Shown here: in pieces, positions 16,693 to 24,492 of the stretch
Layout of the letters: every line of letters begins with the position of its first letter
Numbering within the stretch: position 1 is the stretch's first letter
Origin: Actinocatenispora thailandica
GTDB taxonomy: Bacteria; Actinomycetota; Actinomycetes; Mycobacteriales; Micromonosporaceae
Direction: 5' to 3'
Assembly: GCF_016865425.1 (NCBI RefSeq)
Contig: NZ_AP023355.1
Coordinates: 778,198-842,197 of the forward strand
DNA: 64,000 nt
The notes under the pieces: generated by a model
What the model saw: the letters and a program-made list of their open reading frames with translations, nothing else
Database searches by the model: none
What the model was told of the DNA's origin: nothing
Made by a program: the position numbers and the translations under genes

Positions 16693-18375
16693 GTGCAGGA
16701 TCGAGGCGTGCGGTGGGCGGTGTACGACGACGAGGCCGGGGGCGGCGCGCTTGCCGGCCTCGACGCGTCCGGTGCGATCGGTGCCGCGACCGCCGTGCCG
16801 GCGCTGGCCGCGGCGGTGGGTGCCCGCGAGGCCGGCGACGTGCGGTGGGTCTGGCCGGACACTGCGCGCTGCTACCCGGGCCTGCTGCGGGACGGCGCCC
16901 GGGTGGCCCGGTGTCACGACCTGGCGCTGACCGAGGGGCTGCTGCTGGGGCATGCCGGCCGCTGGGGTGAGCCGCGGGCGCTGCCGGCGGCGTGGGCCCG
17001 GCTGCACGACCTGCCGGTGCCGGACGACGAGCCGCTGGCGGGCGCGCCGCAGCCGGGCCGGCCGACCCAGCCGGCGCTGTTCGCGCCGGCCCGCCAGCCG
17101 CTGCCGGGCGCGGCGTCGCCGCTGGCCGCGGTGGCCGGCGTGCACGCCGACCAGCTCGCGCGCATCGGCGCGCTGCCCGACCCGGCGCGGTTCCGGCTGC
17201 TGGTCGCGGTGGAGTCGGCGGGCGCGCTGGCGGCGGCGGAGCTGGGCGCGGTCGGCCTGCCGTGGCGGGCCGACGTGCACGACCGGTTGCTGACCGAGGC
17301 GCTCGGGGCCCGGCCGACCGGTGGTGGCCGGCCGCCGGTGCTGGCCGGGCTGGCGGCGCAGATCGAGGCGGCCTTCGGGTTTCGGCTCAACCCGGACTCG
17401 CCGGCGGAGGTGGTGGCCGCGTTCCGCAAGGTGGGCATCGCGGTGCCCTCGACCCGGGCGTACGTGTTGCGCGACGTGGAGCATCCGGCGGTGGCGCCGC
17501 TGCTCCGGTACAAGGAGTTGTCCCGGCTGCACGTGGCGAACGGGTGGCAGTTCCTCGCCGACTGGGTGGTCGGCGGCCGGTTCCGGCCGGAGTACGTCGC
17601 GGGCGCGGTGGTGTCCGGGCGGTGGGGCACCCGGGGCGGTGGTGCGTTGCAGATCCCGAAGGCGGTGCGTCGCGCGGTGGTGGCGGAACCGGGCTGGGTG
17701 CTGGTGGTGGCCGACGCCGGCCAGTTGGAGCCGCGGGTGCTCGCGGCGCTGTCCGGGGACCGCGGGATGGCGACCGCGGCGGGCCCCGGCGACATGTACG
17801 CGGCGCTCGCCGCCTCGGCGTTCGAGGGCGACCGGGCCAAGGCGAAGGTCGCGCTGCTCGCCGCGATGTACGGGGGCACCACCGGCGCCGGTGGCGCGCT
17901 GCTCGCCACCCTGCGGCGGCGGTTCCCGGACGCGGTGGGGTACGTGGAGGCCGCGGCCCGGGTGGGTGAGCAGGGCGGCCTGGTGCGTTCGCTGCTGGGG
18001 CGCACCTGCCCGCCGGCGTCGACCCCGGTCGCCGGGCCGGGCGAGCCGGCCGAGGCGGCGGAGCCGGTGTCGGCGTCGTCGGCGCGGGCCCGCGGCCGGT
18101 TCACCCGCAACTTCGTCATTCAGGCGACGGCGGCGGAGTGGGCGCTGTTGCTGCTGGCCGAGTTGCGCCGGCGGTTGGCCTCGATGGACGGTACCGAGCT
18201 GGTGTTCTTTCAGCACGACGAGGTGGTCGTGCACTGCCGGCGGGAGCTGGCGGGCGAGGTGACGGCCGCGGTGACCGCGTCGGCGCAGGCGGCGACGGGG
18301 ATGTTGTTCGGGCCGACCCGGGTGCGCTTCCCGCTCGACGTGGCGACCGCGGAGTGTTATGCCGATGCGAAATGA
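16693..18375 (+). CDS. Family A DNA polymerase-like protein (bifunctional 3'-5' exonuclease/polymerase type)
   Basis: 560-residue actinobacterial PolA-like protein without the 5' nuclease domain. The polymerase palm/fingers motifs are recognisable: motif A as LVVADAGQLEPRVLAALSGD (Asp in VADAGQLEPR), motif B as KAKVALLAAMYGGTTGAG, motif C as FFQHDEVVVHC. The N-terminal third is poorly conserved and the exonuclease acidic residues are not evident to me, so proofreading activity is doubtful. Start GTG 16693 is tentative; GTG 16708 (VRWAVYDDE) is an alternative. It stands alone between a terminator and the mgtC-like gene. Likely a repair or damage-tolerance polymerase, inferred from the family. 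Confidence 0.82.
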   Translation: MQDRGVRWAVYDDEAGGGALAGLDASGAIGAATAVPALAAAVGAREAGDVRWVWPDTARCYPGLLRDGARVARCHDLALTEGLLLGHAGRWGEPRALPAAWARLHDLPVPDDEPLAGAPQPGRPTQPALFAPARQPLPGAASPLAAVAGVHADQLARIGALPDPARFRLLVAVESAGALAAAELGAVGLPWRADVHDRLLTEALGARPTGGGRPPVLAGLAAQIEAAFGFRLNPDSPAEVVAAFRKVGIAVPSTRAYVLRDVEHPAVAPLLRYKELSRLHVANGWQFLADWVVGGRFRPEYVAGAVVSGRWGTRGGGALQIPKAVRRAVVAEPGWVLVVADAGQLEPRVLAALSGDRGMATAAGPGDMYAALAASAFEGDRAKAKVALLAAMYGGTTGAGGALLATLRRRFPDAVGYVEAAARVGEQGGLVRSLLGRTCPPASTPVAGPGEPAEAAEPVSASSARARGRFTRNFVIQATAAEWALLLLAELRRRLASMDGTELVFFQHDEVVVHCRRELAGEVTAAVTASAQAATGMLFGPTRVRFPLDVATAECYADAK

Positions 18376-18484
18376 ACTATTTTCGATGTGATCTTACGGC
18401 CCACTTAACGCTATGTCGGAGGGTTTTCCGCTACCCTTACCCGTCTCGCGTTACCGCGAGAGGAAGGGAGGATCCTCAACCGGT
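18376..18484 (+). promoter_or_regulatory. Low-GC leader of mgtC with a hairpin
   Basis: This 109-nt stretch is markedly less GC-rich than its surroundings and holds the mgtC promoter. TCTCGCG (18444-18450) and CGCGAGA (18455-18461) form a 7-bp stem 24 nt before the start codon. I looked for the conserved M-box magnesium riboswitch core and did not see it. Confidence 0.4.
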
Positions 18485-19207
18485 ATGACCAATATAGTGG
18501 CGTTCGGTGAGCCCATCGGGCAGGGCTGGACCCAGATCGGGGAACTCGCCCTCGCGCTGGTGCTCTGTACGGTCATCGGCCTGGAGCGGGAACTCGCCCA
18601 GAAGGCGGCCGGGCTGCGCACCCACACCCTCGTCGGGGTCGGCGCGGCGCTGATCATGCTGATCTCCAAGTACGGCTTCAGCGACATCCTCGGCGAGCAC
18701 GTCACCCTCGACCCGTCCCGGATCGCCGCGCAGATCGTGTCCGGCATCGGCTTCATCGGCGGTGGGCTGATCTTCGTCCGCCGCGACGCGGTCCGCGGTC
18801 TGACCACCGCCGCGGTGATCTGGATGTCGGCCGCGGTCGGCATGGCCTGCGGTGCCGGGCTGTGGCTGCTCGCGATCGCGGTGACCGCCGGGCACTTCCT
18901 CGTGCTGTACGGCTACCCGGCGATCGGCCGGCTGCTGCCGCGGTCGAAGTGGGCGCCGTCGAACCTGACGATGACCTACCACGGTGGGCAGGGCGTGCTG
19001 CGCAACACGCTGGCCGCCTGTACCGACCGCGGCATCGCCGTCGCGGAGATCTCCACCGAGCAGGTCGAGGAGGGTGCCGGCGGCCGGGTCCGGGTCGCGC
19101 TGACCCTTCGGGGCGTCCGCGACCCGGGCGACCTGGCCGCGAGCCTGTCCGAGATCGACGGCGTGGTCGCGGTGCGCGCCGGCGACGAGGAACGCAGTAC
19201 CGAATGA
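18485..19207 (+). CDS. MgtC/SapB family membrane protein
   Basis: 240-residue inner-membrane protein related to MgtC, which supports growth at low magnesium and, in pathogens, survival in phagocytes. ATG 18485. The family hallmarks GLERELAQKAAGLRTHTLVG (residues 29-48) and SGIGFIGGGLIF are intact, spread over four to five hydrophobic helices. A C-terminal ACT-like cytoplasmic domain follows (residues about 160-240). The gene is monocistronic, ended by the hairpin at 19214-19246 shared with the convergent Lrp gene. Confidence 0.9.
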   Translation: MTNIVAFGEPIGQGWTQIGELALALVLCTVIGLERELAQKAAGLRTHTLVGVGAALIMLISKYGFSDILGEHVTLDPSRIAAQIVSGIGFIGGGLIFVRRDAVRGLTTAAVIWMSAAVGMACGAGLWLLAIAVTAGHFLVLYGYPAIGRLLPRSKWAPSNLTMTYHGGQGVLRNTLAACTDRGIAVAEISTEQVEEGAGGRVRVALTLRGVRDPGDLAASLSEIDGVVAVRAGDEERSTE

Positions 19208-19213
19208 GCGGGC

Positions 19214-19246
19214 GGTGCGGCGCGCCCGGCCCGGGGTCGCCGCACC
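19214..19246. terminator. Bidirectional hairpin between mgtC and the Lrp gene
   Basis: GGTGCGGCG (19214-19222) and CGCCGCACC (19238-19246) form a 9-bp stem in the 42-nt gap between two convergent genes. Confidence 0.6.
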
Positions 19247-19249
19247 GTG

Positions 19250-19750
19250 TCACCAGCCGTCGGCGGGAGTGATCTCGCCCGGCGCGGCGGGCGGCTGCTC
19301 GACCTCGTGCCGCTCGTACTGGGTGGACAGCACGATGTGCGATCGCGCCTCGCCGTGCCGCTGGCCGAGCTGCTCCAGGAACCCCTCCAGGTGGGTCATC
19401 GACGCGACCCGCACCTTCAACAGGGTGCAGGACTCGCTGGCGAGCTTGTGCACCTCGACGATCTCCGGGTAGTCGGCGGCCCGCGCGGTGCGCAGCAGGC
19501 ACCGGCCGGGCGTGCAGCGCAGCATCAGGAACGCGGTGAGCGGCGAGCCGGCCCGCGCCGGATCGACCCGCGCCTGGTAGCCGGTGATCACCCCGGCGTC
19601 CTGCAGCCGGCGCACCCGGTCGGCCACCGCCGGCGCCGACAGGTTCACCCGCCGGGCGAGCGACTTGTACGACTGGCGGCCGTCGGTCTGCAACTCGTGC
19701 AGGATGCGCCAGTCCAGGTCGTCGAGGGCGATCTCCGAACGGAAGGCCAT
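19250..19750 (-). CDS. Lrp/AsnC family transcriptional regulator
   Basis: 166-residue regulator with an N-terminal winged helix (LDDLDWRILHELQTDGR, then SAPAVADRVRRLQDAGVI) and a C-terminal RAM/AsnC ligand domain. ATG 19750 is chosen because the conserved protein begins there, with AAAGGAG upstream; the frame is open 20 codons further. It is divergent from an MFS exporter (95-bp gap), the usual arrangement when an Lrp-type protein senses an amino acid and controls its efflux. The specific effector is not known. Confidence 0.9.
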   Translation of the reverse strand: MAFRSEIALDDLDWRILHELQTDGRQSYKSLARRVNLSAPAVADRVRRLQDAGVITGYQARVDPARAGSPLTAFLMLRCTPGRCLLRTARAADYPEIVEVHKLASESCTLLKVRVASMTHLEGFLEQLGQRHGEARSHIVLSTQYERHEVEQPPAAPGEITPADGW

Positions 19751-19832
19751 TGCCGGCAATCTCCTTTCGTACGGTAGGCAGGCTCGACGAAACCCCCGTG
19801 CACTGACCATTCAGCAACCGTCGCGACTTTTC

Positions 19833-19845
19833 TAGCCTGCTTCGC
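19833..19845 (+). promoter_or_regulatory. Candidate leaderless promoter for the MFS gene
   Basis: TAGCCT at 19833-19838 lies 7 nt before the ATG at 19846 and 17 nt after TTCAGC (19810-19815). No Shine-Dalgarno is visible, so a leaderless mRNA starting at or near the ATG is plausible. Confidence 0.4.
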
Positions 19846-21096
19846 ATGGCAAACTACCCCGAAACCCCGCCGGGACGCCGGCGCACGATGGGCGCGCTGT
19901 TTCTCGGTGCCGCGTCGGTCAACGCCGCGATGGTGCTCGCCGGTACCGCCGCGACGCTGGTCGTCGCCGACCGGCTCGGCACCGGCTGGGGCGGGCTCGG
20001 CAGTACGGCCGGGGTCGCCGGCACCGCCGCCGGCGTGCTGCTGTTGAGCCGGGTGATGGCCCGGTGGAGTCGGCGTACCGGTCTGGGCGCCGGCGCCCTC
20101 ACCGGTACGGCCGGCGCGGCGGTGGCGACCGCGGGTGCCGCGGCCGGCTCGGTGCCGGTGCTGCTTGCCGGGATGCTGCTGCTGGGTGTCGGGAACGCCG
20201 CCGCGCAGCTCGCCCGGTACGCGGCGGCGGGGCTGTTCGAGGCGCGCCGGCGGGGAACGGCCCTCGGCGCCGTCGTGTGGGCGGGCACCGTCGGTGCCGT
20301 CGGTGGGCCGCTGCTGCTCGGCCCGTCGACGCGGGCGGCCGGTGCTTCCGGTTGGGCACCATTGACCGGCGCCTTCGCCCTCGCACTGGGCTGCTTCGGG
20401 GTGGCCGTCGTGGCGTTCCTGCTGGTGGCACGGCGCCCGGCGGCGACGCCGGACGAGCCGGTGCCGGCGGCGGGGCCGCTGCGGACGGTGCTGGTGCGGC
20501 CGGACGTCCGGCTCGCGCTGGCTGCGATGCTGACCGCCCAGGTGGTGATGACCGCGGTGATGACCGCGGCGCCGCTGTCGATGCACCGGCACGGGCAGTC
20601 GATGGGCGTGGTCGGCCTGGTGGTGTCGGCGCACACGTTGGGCATGTTCGCGTTCGCGCCGGTGTCCGGGCGGCTGGCGGACCGGTTCGGCGGCCGGACC
20701 GTCGTCGCTGCCGGCCTGGCGACGCTGGCGCTGGCCACCGTGCTCGTCACCGGTACCGCCGGGTCGACCGGGCCCGGCCTGCCGGTGGCGCTGTTCGTGC
20801 TCGGGTACGGCTGGAACCTGGCGTTCGTCGGCGCCAGCGCCCTGCTGGTGCACGGGCTGCCGGCCGCGGTGGAGTCGCGGGTGCAGGGGCTGGTGGAGAG
20901 CTGGTCCTGGGCCGGTGGCGGTGCGGCGACGCTCGGTTCGACCGCGGTACTCGGTGCCGCCGGCTACCCGCCGCTCGCGCTCGGCGCCGGCGCGCTGCTC
21001 GCCGTACCGGCGGCGCTGCTGCTCGCCCGCCGGCCGCGCCGGCCGATCGGGGAACCGCGGCCGAACCGATCGGAGCTCGCCGAGCGGGCCCGCTGA
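19846..21096 (+). CDS. MFS transporter (drug or amino-acid efflux type)
   Basis: 416-residue protein with about 12 predicted hydrophobic helices in two halves. The second half starts near VLVRPDVRLALAAMLTAQ, and the cytoplasmic loop SGRLADRFGGRTVV carries the MFS motif A pattern (G-x-x-x-D-R-x-G-R). Transcribed away from the Lrp gene, which probably regulates it. The substrate is unknown. Confidence 0.87.
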   Translation: MANYPETPPGRRRTMGALFLGAASVNAAMVLAGTAATLVVADRLGTGWGGLGSTAGVAGTAAGVLLLSRVMARWSRRTGLGAGALTGTAGAAVATAGAAAGSVPVLLAGMLLLGVGNAAAQLARYAAAGLFEARRRGTALGAVVWAGTVGAVGGPLLLGPSTRAAGASGWAPLTGAFALALGCFGVAVVAFLLVARRPAATPDEPVPAAGPLRTVLVRPDVRLALAAMLTAQVVMTAVMTAAPLSMHRHGQSMGVVGLVVSAHTLGMFAFAPVSGRLADRFGGRTVVAAGLATLALATVLVTGTAGSTGPGLPVALFVLGYGWNLAFVGASALLVHGLPAAVESRVQGLVESWSWAGGGAATLGSTAVLGAAGYPPLALGAGALLAVPAALLLARRPRRPIGEPRPNRSELAERAR

Positions 21097-21098
21097 CC

Positions 21099-21132
21099 GG
21101 CGCGCCGGCCGGACCGTTCCGGCCGGCGCGCC
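21099..21132. terminator. Bidirectional terminator between MFS gene and glyA
   Basis: GGCGCGCCGGCCGGA (21099-21113), CCGT loop, TCCGGCCGGCGCGCC (21118-21132). The perfect 15-bp stem lies between two convergent stop codons. Confidence 0.85.
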
Positions 21133-21136
21133 ACGG

Positions 21137-22411
21137 TCACAGCGACGGATACAGCGGGTACTTGTCGGCCAGCGCGGTGACCCGGTCGCGCAGCGCGGCG
21201 GCCCGGGACTCGTCGAAGTCGGCCGACAGTGCGCCGGCGATGACGTCGGCGACCTCGGTGAACGCGTCGGTGTCGAACCCGCGGGTGGCGAGCGCCGGGG
21301 TACCGATGCGCAGGCCGGAGGTGACCATCGGCGGCCGCGGGTCGAACGGCACCGCGTTGCGGTTGACGGTGATCCCGAGATCGTGCAGCCGGTCCTCGGC
21401 CTGCCGGCCGTCCAGCTCGGAGTCGCGCAGGTCGACCAGCACCAGGTGCACCTCGGTGCCGCCGGTCAGCACCCGGACGCCGGCGGCGGCCAGCTCCGGT
21501 GCGCTCAGCCGCTCGGCGAGGATCTTCGCGCCGGCCAGGGTGCGGCGCTGCCGGTCGGTGAACTCGTCCGAGGCGGCGACCTTGAACGCGACCGCCTTGG
21601 CCGCGATCACGTGCTCCAGCGGCCCGCCCTGCTGGCCGGGGAACACCGCCGAGTTGATCTTCTTGGCCAGCTCCGGAGTGTTGGTCAGGATGACGCCACC
21701 GCGCGGGCCGCCGAGCGTCTTGTGCGTGGTGGTGGTGACGATGTCGGCGTACTCGACCGGGTTCGGGTGCAGGCCGGCGGCGACCAGCCCGGCGAAGTGC
21801 GCCATGTCGACCATCAGCAGCGCGCCGACCTCGTCGGCGATCTCCCGGAACGCGGCGAAGTCGAGCTGCCGCGGGTACGCCGACCAGCCGGCGACGATCA
21901 TCTTCGGCTGGTGCTCGACCGCGAGTCGGCGCACCTCGGCCATGTCGACCCGGTAGTCGATCTCGTCGACGTGGTAGGCGACCACGTGGTACAGCTTGCC
22001 GGAGAAGTTGATCTTCATCCCGTGGGTCAGGTGGCCGCCGTGCGCCAGGTCCAGGCCGAGGATGGTGTCACCCGGGGTCAGGGTGGCGAACATGGCGGCC
22101 GCGTTGGCCTGCGCGCCGGAGTGCGGCTGGACGTTCGCGAACCCCGCGCCGAACAGGCCCTTGACCCGCTCGATCGCCAGCCGCTCGATCACGTCGACGT
22201 GCTCGCAGCCGCCGTAGTAACGGCGGCCGGGGTAGCCCTCGGCGTACTTGTTGGTCAGCACGGAGCCCTGCGCGGACAGCACCGAGACCGGGGCGAAGTT
22301 CTCCGAGGCGATCATCTCCAGCGTCGACTGCTGGCGGTGCAGCTCGGCGCCGATGGCCGCCGCGACCTCGGGGTCGGTGTCGGCGAGGGAACGGTTCAGC
22401 AGGTCGGTCAT
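21137..22411 (-). CDS. glyA: Serine hydroxymethyltransferase
   Basis: PLP enzyme interconverting serine and glycine with tetrahydrofolate, the main source of one-carbon units. 424 residues from ATG 22411 (GGGGAGG upstream). Clear signatures: [13 protein letters not shown] near residue 33, [28 protein letters not shown] and the PLP-lysine motif [14 protein letters not shown]. The upstream region contains two copies of a 39-nt element (22445-22548) that could be in its 5' leader. Confidence 0.97.
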   Translation of the reverse strand: MTDLLNRSLADTDPEVAAAIGAELHRQQSTLEMIASENFAPVSVLSAQGSVLTNKYAEGYPGRRYYGGCEHVDVIERLAIERVKGLFGAGFANVQPHSGAQANAAAMFATLTPGDTILGLDLAHGGHLTHGMKINFSGKLYHVVAYHVDEIDYRVDMAEVRRLAVEHQPKMIVAGWSAYPRQLDFAAFREIADEVGALLMVDMAHFAGLVAAGLHPNPVEYADIVTTTTHKTLGGPRGGVILTNTPELAKKINSAVFPGQQGGPLEHVIAAKAVAFKVAASDEFTDRQRRTLAGAKILAERLSAPELAAAGVRVLTGGTEVHLVLVDLRDSELDGRQAEDRLHDLGITVNRNAVPFDPRPPMVTSGLRIGTPALATRGFDTDAFTEVADVIAGALSADFDESRAAALRDRVTALADKYPLYPSL

Positions 22412-22444
22412 GCCCCCATCCTCCCCGCCTTTCCGGTGCCGCCG

Positions 22445-22548
22445 AACGGCGGCCCCGGAAAGGGCCGCTCGGGGTCCTGGCAGCTTGAGATGTGTTTCGG
22501 GGGTCGCCATTCGGCGGCCCCCGAAACGGCCGCTTGGAGTCCTGGCAG
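22445..22548. repeat. Two 39-nt imperfect direct repeats upstream of glyA
   Basis: 22445-22483 and 22510-22548 agree at 33 of 39 positions, 65 nt apart. Each contains a GCGGCC...GGCCGC stem around an 8-nt loop with AAA at the centre, and ends TCCTGGCAG. The nearer copy is 34 nt from the glyA start. They could be tandem regulatory RNA hairpins or a dispersed repeat. Confidence 0.7.
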
Positions 22549-22627
22549 TCGAGAGGTGGTGCTGGGGTGTTGGGTGCAGGTCACGGCTCGCTGGTGTGCT
22601 GCCAGCGGGGACGTGGGCTGGGTGGGC

Positions 22628-22921
22628 TCAGGCCTCGATTTCCGCCGGTTCATGCTCGTGACCTGGGGGTTCGTTGCCGGTGAACTGCCGCCAGACGCGC
22701 GCCGCGCCGCGTGCCGCGAGCAGCTCCGCGGCGGCGATGGCCACCCCGGACAGCGCCGCCCAGGCGAGCGTCTCGCCCCAGCTGGCCTCGAAGTCGTCGG
22801 CGTGCTGTGGCGGATCGTCGTGCCGCACCGCGCGCCAACCGGCGGCGACCGCCTTGCGCGCGACGAAGCCGAGCGGCAGCGCGAACGCCAGCCCGGTCAC
22901 CTTCCAGCCCACCTTGCTCAT
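22628..22921 (-). CDS. Small DUF4235-like membrane protein
   Basis: 97 residues from ATG 22921 (MSKVGWKVTG). Two hydrophobic segments (GLAFALPLGFVARK and LAWAALSGVAIAAAELLAA) flank a polar stretch with FEASWGETL, the pattern of the actinobacterial DUF4235 family. The C-terminus is acidic (PGHEHEPAEIEA). No ribosome binding site is obvious; GTG 22930 is an alternative start. Function unknown; it is alone upstream of glyA. Confidence 0.7.
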   Translation of the reverse strand: MSKVGWKVTGLAFALPLGFVARKAVAAGWRAVRHDDPPQHADDFEASWGETLAWAALSGVAIAAAELLAARGAARVWRQFTGNEPPGHEHEPAEIEA

Positions 22922-23246
22922 GGCCGCCACGTCCGGCCCACCCCCAAGCCCGTAACCGGTAAACCCGTACGTGCATCGTGCCACGCCGCGACACCAGCAC
23001 CTCGGCGAGCCGCGAGACCGGTCGTCCGGATCCGACGCGGCGTCTCCGGTACCAGCACGCCAGCGCACCGGGGCCTGCACCCCCGTACCCGGCGGTCACG
23101 TCTCGAACCGTCAACGCCACGAGCGGCACTTGACGAACCCGCCGGATGGCGGGTTCGTCAAGGTTCAGTTCGTTGAACTCTGCGTCGCAGGAGGTACACG
23201 CTAGCCTTTTGGAGGAAGGTGACCCTTTCGGGGGAGGTCGGGACGG
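22922..23246. promoter_or_regulatory. 325-bp intergenic region with a strong hairpin upstream of the Crp/Fnr gene
   Basis: CTTGACGAACCCGCC (23129-23143), GGAT, GGCGGGTTCGTCAAG (23148-23162) is a perfect 15-bp stem. GTTCA (23163-23167) and TGAAC (23174-23178) make a smaller palindrome immediately after. With no gene ending upstream on the plus strand, they may be regulatory elements of the Crp/Fnr gene rather than a terminator. I see nothing coding here. Confidence 0.5.
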
Positions 23247-23948
23247 TTGGACCGCTGGCGCGCTGTTCCGAACGACCCGTTGCGCGGGGTCGCGTTGTTC
23301 GCCGGGCTCGACCTGCGCAGCCGGCGCCGCCTCGCCGCGAGCGCCGAATCCCGGGTGTACCGGGAAGGGCAGGTGCTGTTCCGCGAGGGCGACCCGGGTG
23401 ACGTGCTGTTCGTGCTCCGGCACGGCGCGGTCGCGGTGTACCGGTCTGGTCCGGGCGGCGACCGTGCGGTCCTGACGCTGGTCCGGGCGCCGAACGTGCT
23501 GGGTGAGATCTCGCTGCTGGACGGCGCACCGCGGTCGGCGTCGGTGGAGGCGATCGCGCCGACCGAGGCGCTGGTGTTGCCGCGGACCGCGTTCCTGGAT
23601 CTGGTGCACACCGATCGGCGGTTGATGGACGAGGTGTTCCGGGCGATGGGCGCGATGGCCCGGCGGCTGACCGAGCAGAAGGCGGACCACATCTTCCTGG
23701 ACCTGCCGGGCCGGGTGGCGAAGACGTTGGTCCGGTTGCTGGTGCCGGGTGAGGGCGAGCACGATCCGCCGACGTTGAGTCAGAGCCGGGTGGCGGAGCT
23801 GGTGGGCGGTTCGCGGCAGAGCGTGAACCAGGTGATCCGGACGTTCGCCCACCGCGGTTGGCTGCGCACCGAGGGTCGCTCGATCGTGCTGACCGACCTG
23901 GCGTCGTTGCGGCGCCGTGCCGGGCTGCCGGAGCACCCCGAGCCCTGA
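23247..23948 (+). CDS. Crp/Fnr family transcriptional regulator
   Basis: 233 residues from TTG 23247 with GGGGAGG upstream. The cyclic-nucleotide-binding fold spans residues about 15-125 (REGQVLFREGDPGDVLFVL; PNVLGEISLLDGAPRSASV) and a helix-turn-helix follows (LSQSRVAELVGGSRQSVNQV). The PRSASV phosphate-binding loop is close to cAMP receptors. No Cys cluster for an Fe-S centre is seen, so it is more Crp-like than Fnr-like. It precedes genes for a truncated haemoglobin and a flavohaemoprotein, which it may control. Confidence 0.9.
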   Translation: MDRWRAVPNDPLRGVALFAGLDLRSRRRLAASAESRVYREGQVLFREGDPGDVLFVLRHGAVAVYRSGPGGDRAVLTLVRAPNVLGEISLLDGAPRSASVEAIAPTEALVLPRTAFLDLVHTDRRLMDEVFRAMGAMARRLTEQKADHIFLDLPGRVAKTLVRLLVPGEGEHDPPTLSQSRVAELVGGSRQSVNQVIRTFAHRGWLRTEGRSIVLTDLASLRRRAGLPEHPEP

Positions 23949-23950
23949 AC

Positions 23951-23963
23951 GTCCATTTTGGAC
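23951..23963. promoter_or_regulatory. Palindrome GTCCA-N3-TGGAC, also found upstream of hutU
   Basis: GTCCATTTTGGAC begins 3 nt after the Crp-like gene and is followed by AGTCC. A sister site, GTCCAGAATGGAC followed by TGTCC, lies at 38300. Possible operator; role unknown. Confidence 0.35.
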
Positions 23964-24082
23964 AGTCCGGTTCGCGCTCGGCGCGTCCGGTCGGGACGTT
24001 ACCGATTGTTGAGTTATCTCACCCCGGCCCGCAGCGGCGGTCGGTTCGGGGTATCGCCAGGACGGGCGGCTCATTACACTCC

Positions 24083-24098
24083 ATCGACCATCGTCGAT
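24083..24098. promoter_or_regulatory. Palindrome upstream of the globin operon
   Basis: ATCGAC (24083-24088), CATC, GTCGAT (24093-24098), in an AT-richer stretch 20 nt before the truncated haemoglobin start. Likely an operator for the globin operon; the binding factor is unknown. Confidence 0.4.
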
Positions 24099-24118
24099 AA
24101 ATGATGACATGGAGGCTG

Positions 24119-24487
24119 ATGGTGGGCGAGGCGACGAGCGACTACGAACGCATCGGTGGCGGCGAGGCGGTCCGGCAGGTGGTGGGCCGGTTCTACGAGC
24201 TGGTGCTGGGCGACCCGGAACTGGCCGGCTACTTCGTCGGTGCCGATCTGGTTCGGCTCAAACGACACCAGGCGCTGCTGATCTCCCAGGTACTCGGCGG
24301 CCCCGCCGAGTACGACGGGCGGGAGCTCGGCGCCGCGCACCGCGGGATGGGGATCAGCTCCGACGACTTCGGCCGGGTGGTCGTGCACCTGGTCGCCGCG
24401 TTGCGCGAGGCGAGCGTGTCGGAGGACATCATCGGCCGCGTCGGTGACGTGCTCGGCGGTACCAAGGCGGAGATCGTCGAGGCCTGA
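24119..24487 (+). CDS. Group 1 truncated haemoglobin
   Basis: 122-residue 2-on-2 globin binding O2/NO. Start ATG 24119 (MVGEATSDYERIGG); GTG 24122 has better spacing to GGAGG and is equally possible. Typical elements: YERIGGGEAVRQVVGRFYE, VRLKRHQALLISQVLGGP, and AHRGMGIS with the likely proximal His. It lies 5 nt upstream of the flavohaemoprotein gene, so the two are co-translated in one operon for handling nitric oxide or oxygen stress. The split between the two proteins is not evident from sequence. Confidence 0.92.
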   Translation: MVGEATSDYERIGGGEAVRQVVGRFYELVLGDPELAGYFVGADLVRLKRHQALLISQVLGGPAEYDGRELGAAHRGMGISSDDFGRVVVHLVAALREASVSEDIIGRVGDVLGGTKAEIVEA

Positions 24488-24492
24488 GTCGG

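Noticed and set aside
18376..18484. M-box magnesium riboswitch ahead of the mgtC-like gene
   Set aside because: The leader is about 109 nt, shorter than the aptamer needs, and its conserved segments are not visible.
22412..22627. Glycine riboswitch upstream of glyA
   Set aside because: Two tandem hairpins are present, but I could not find the conserved glycine aptamer core; reported only as repeats.
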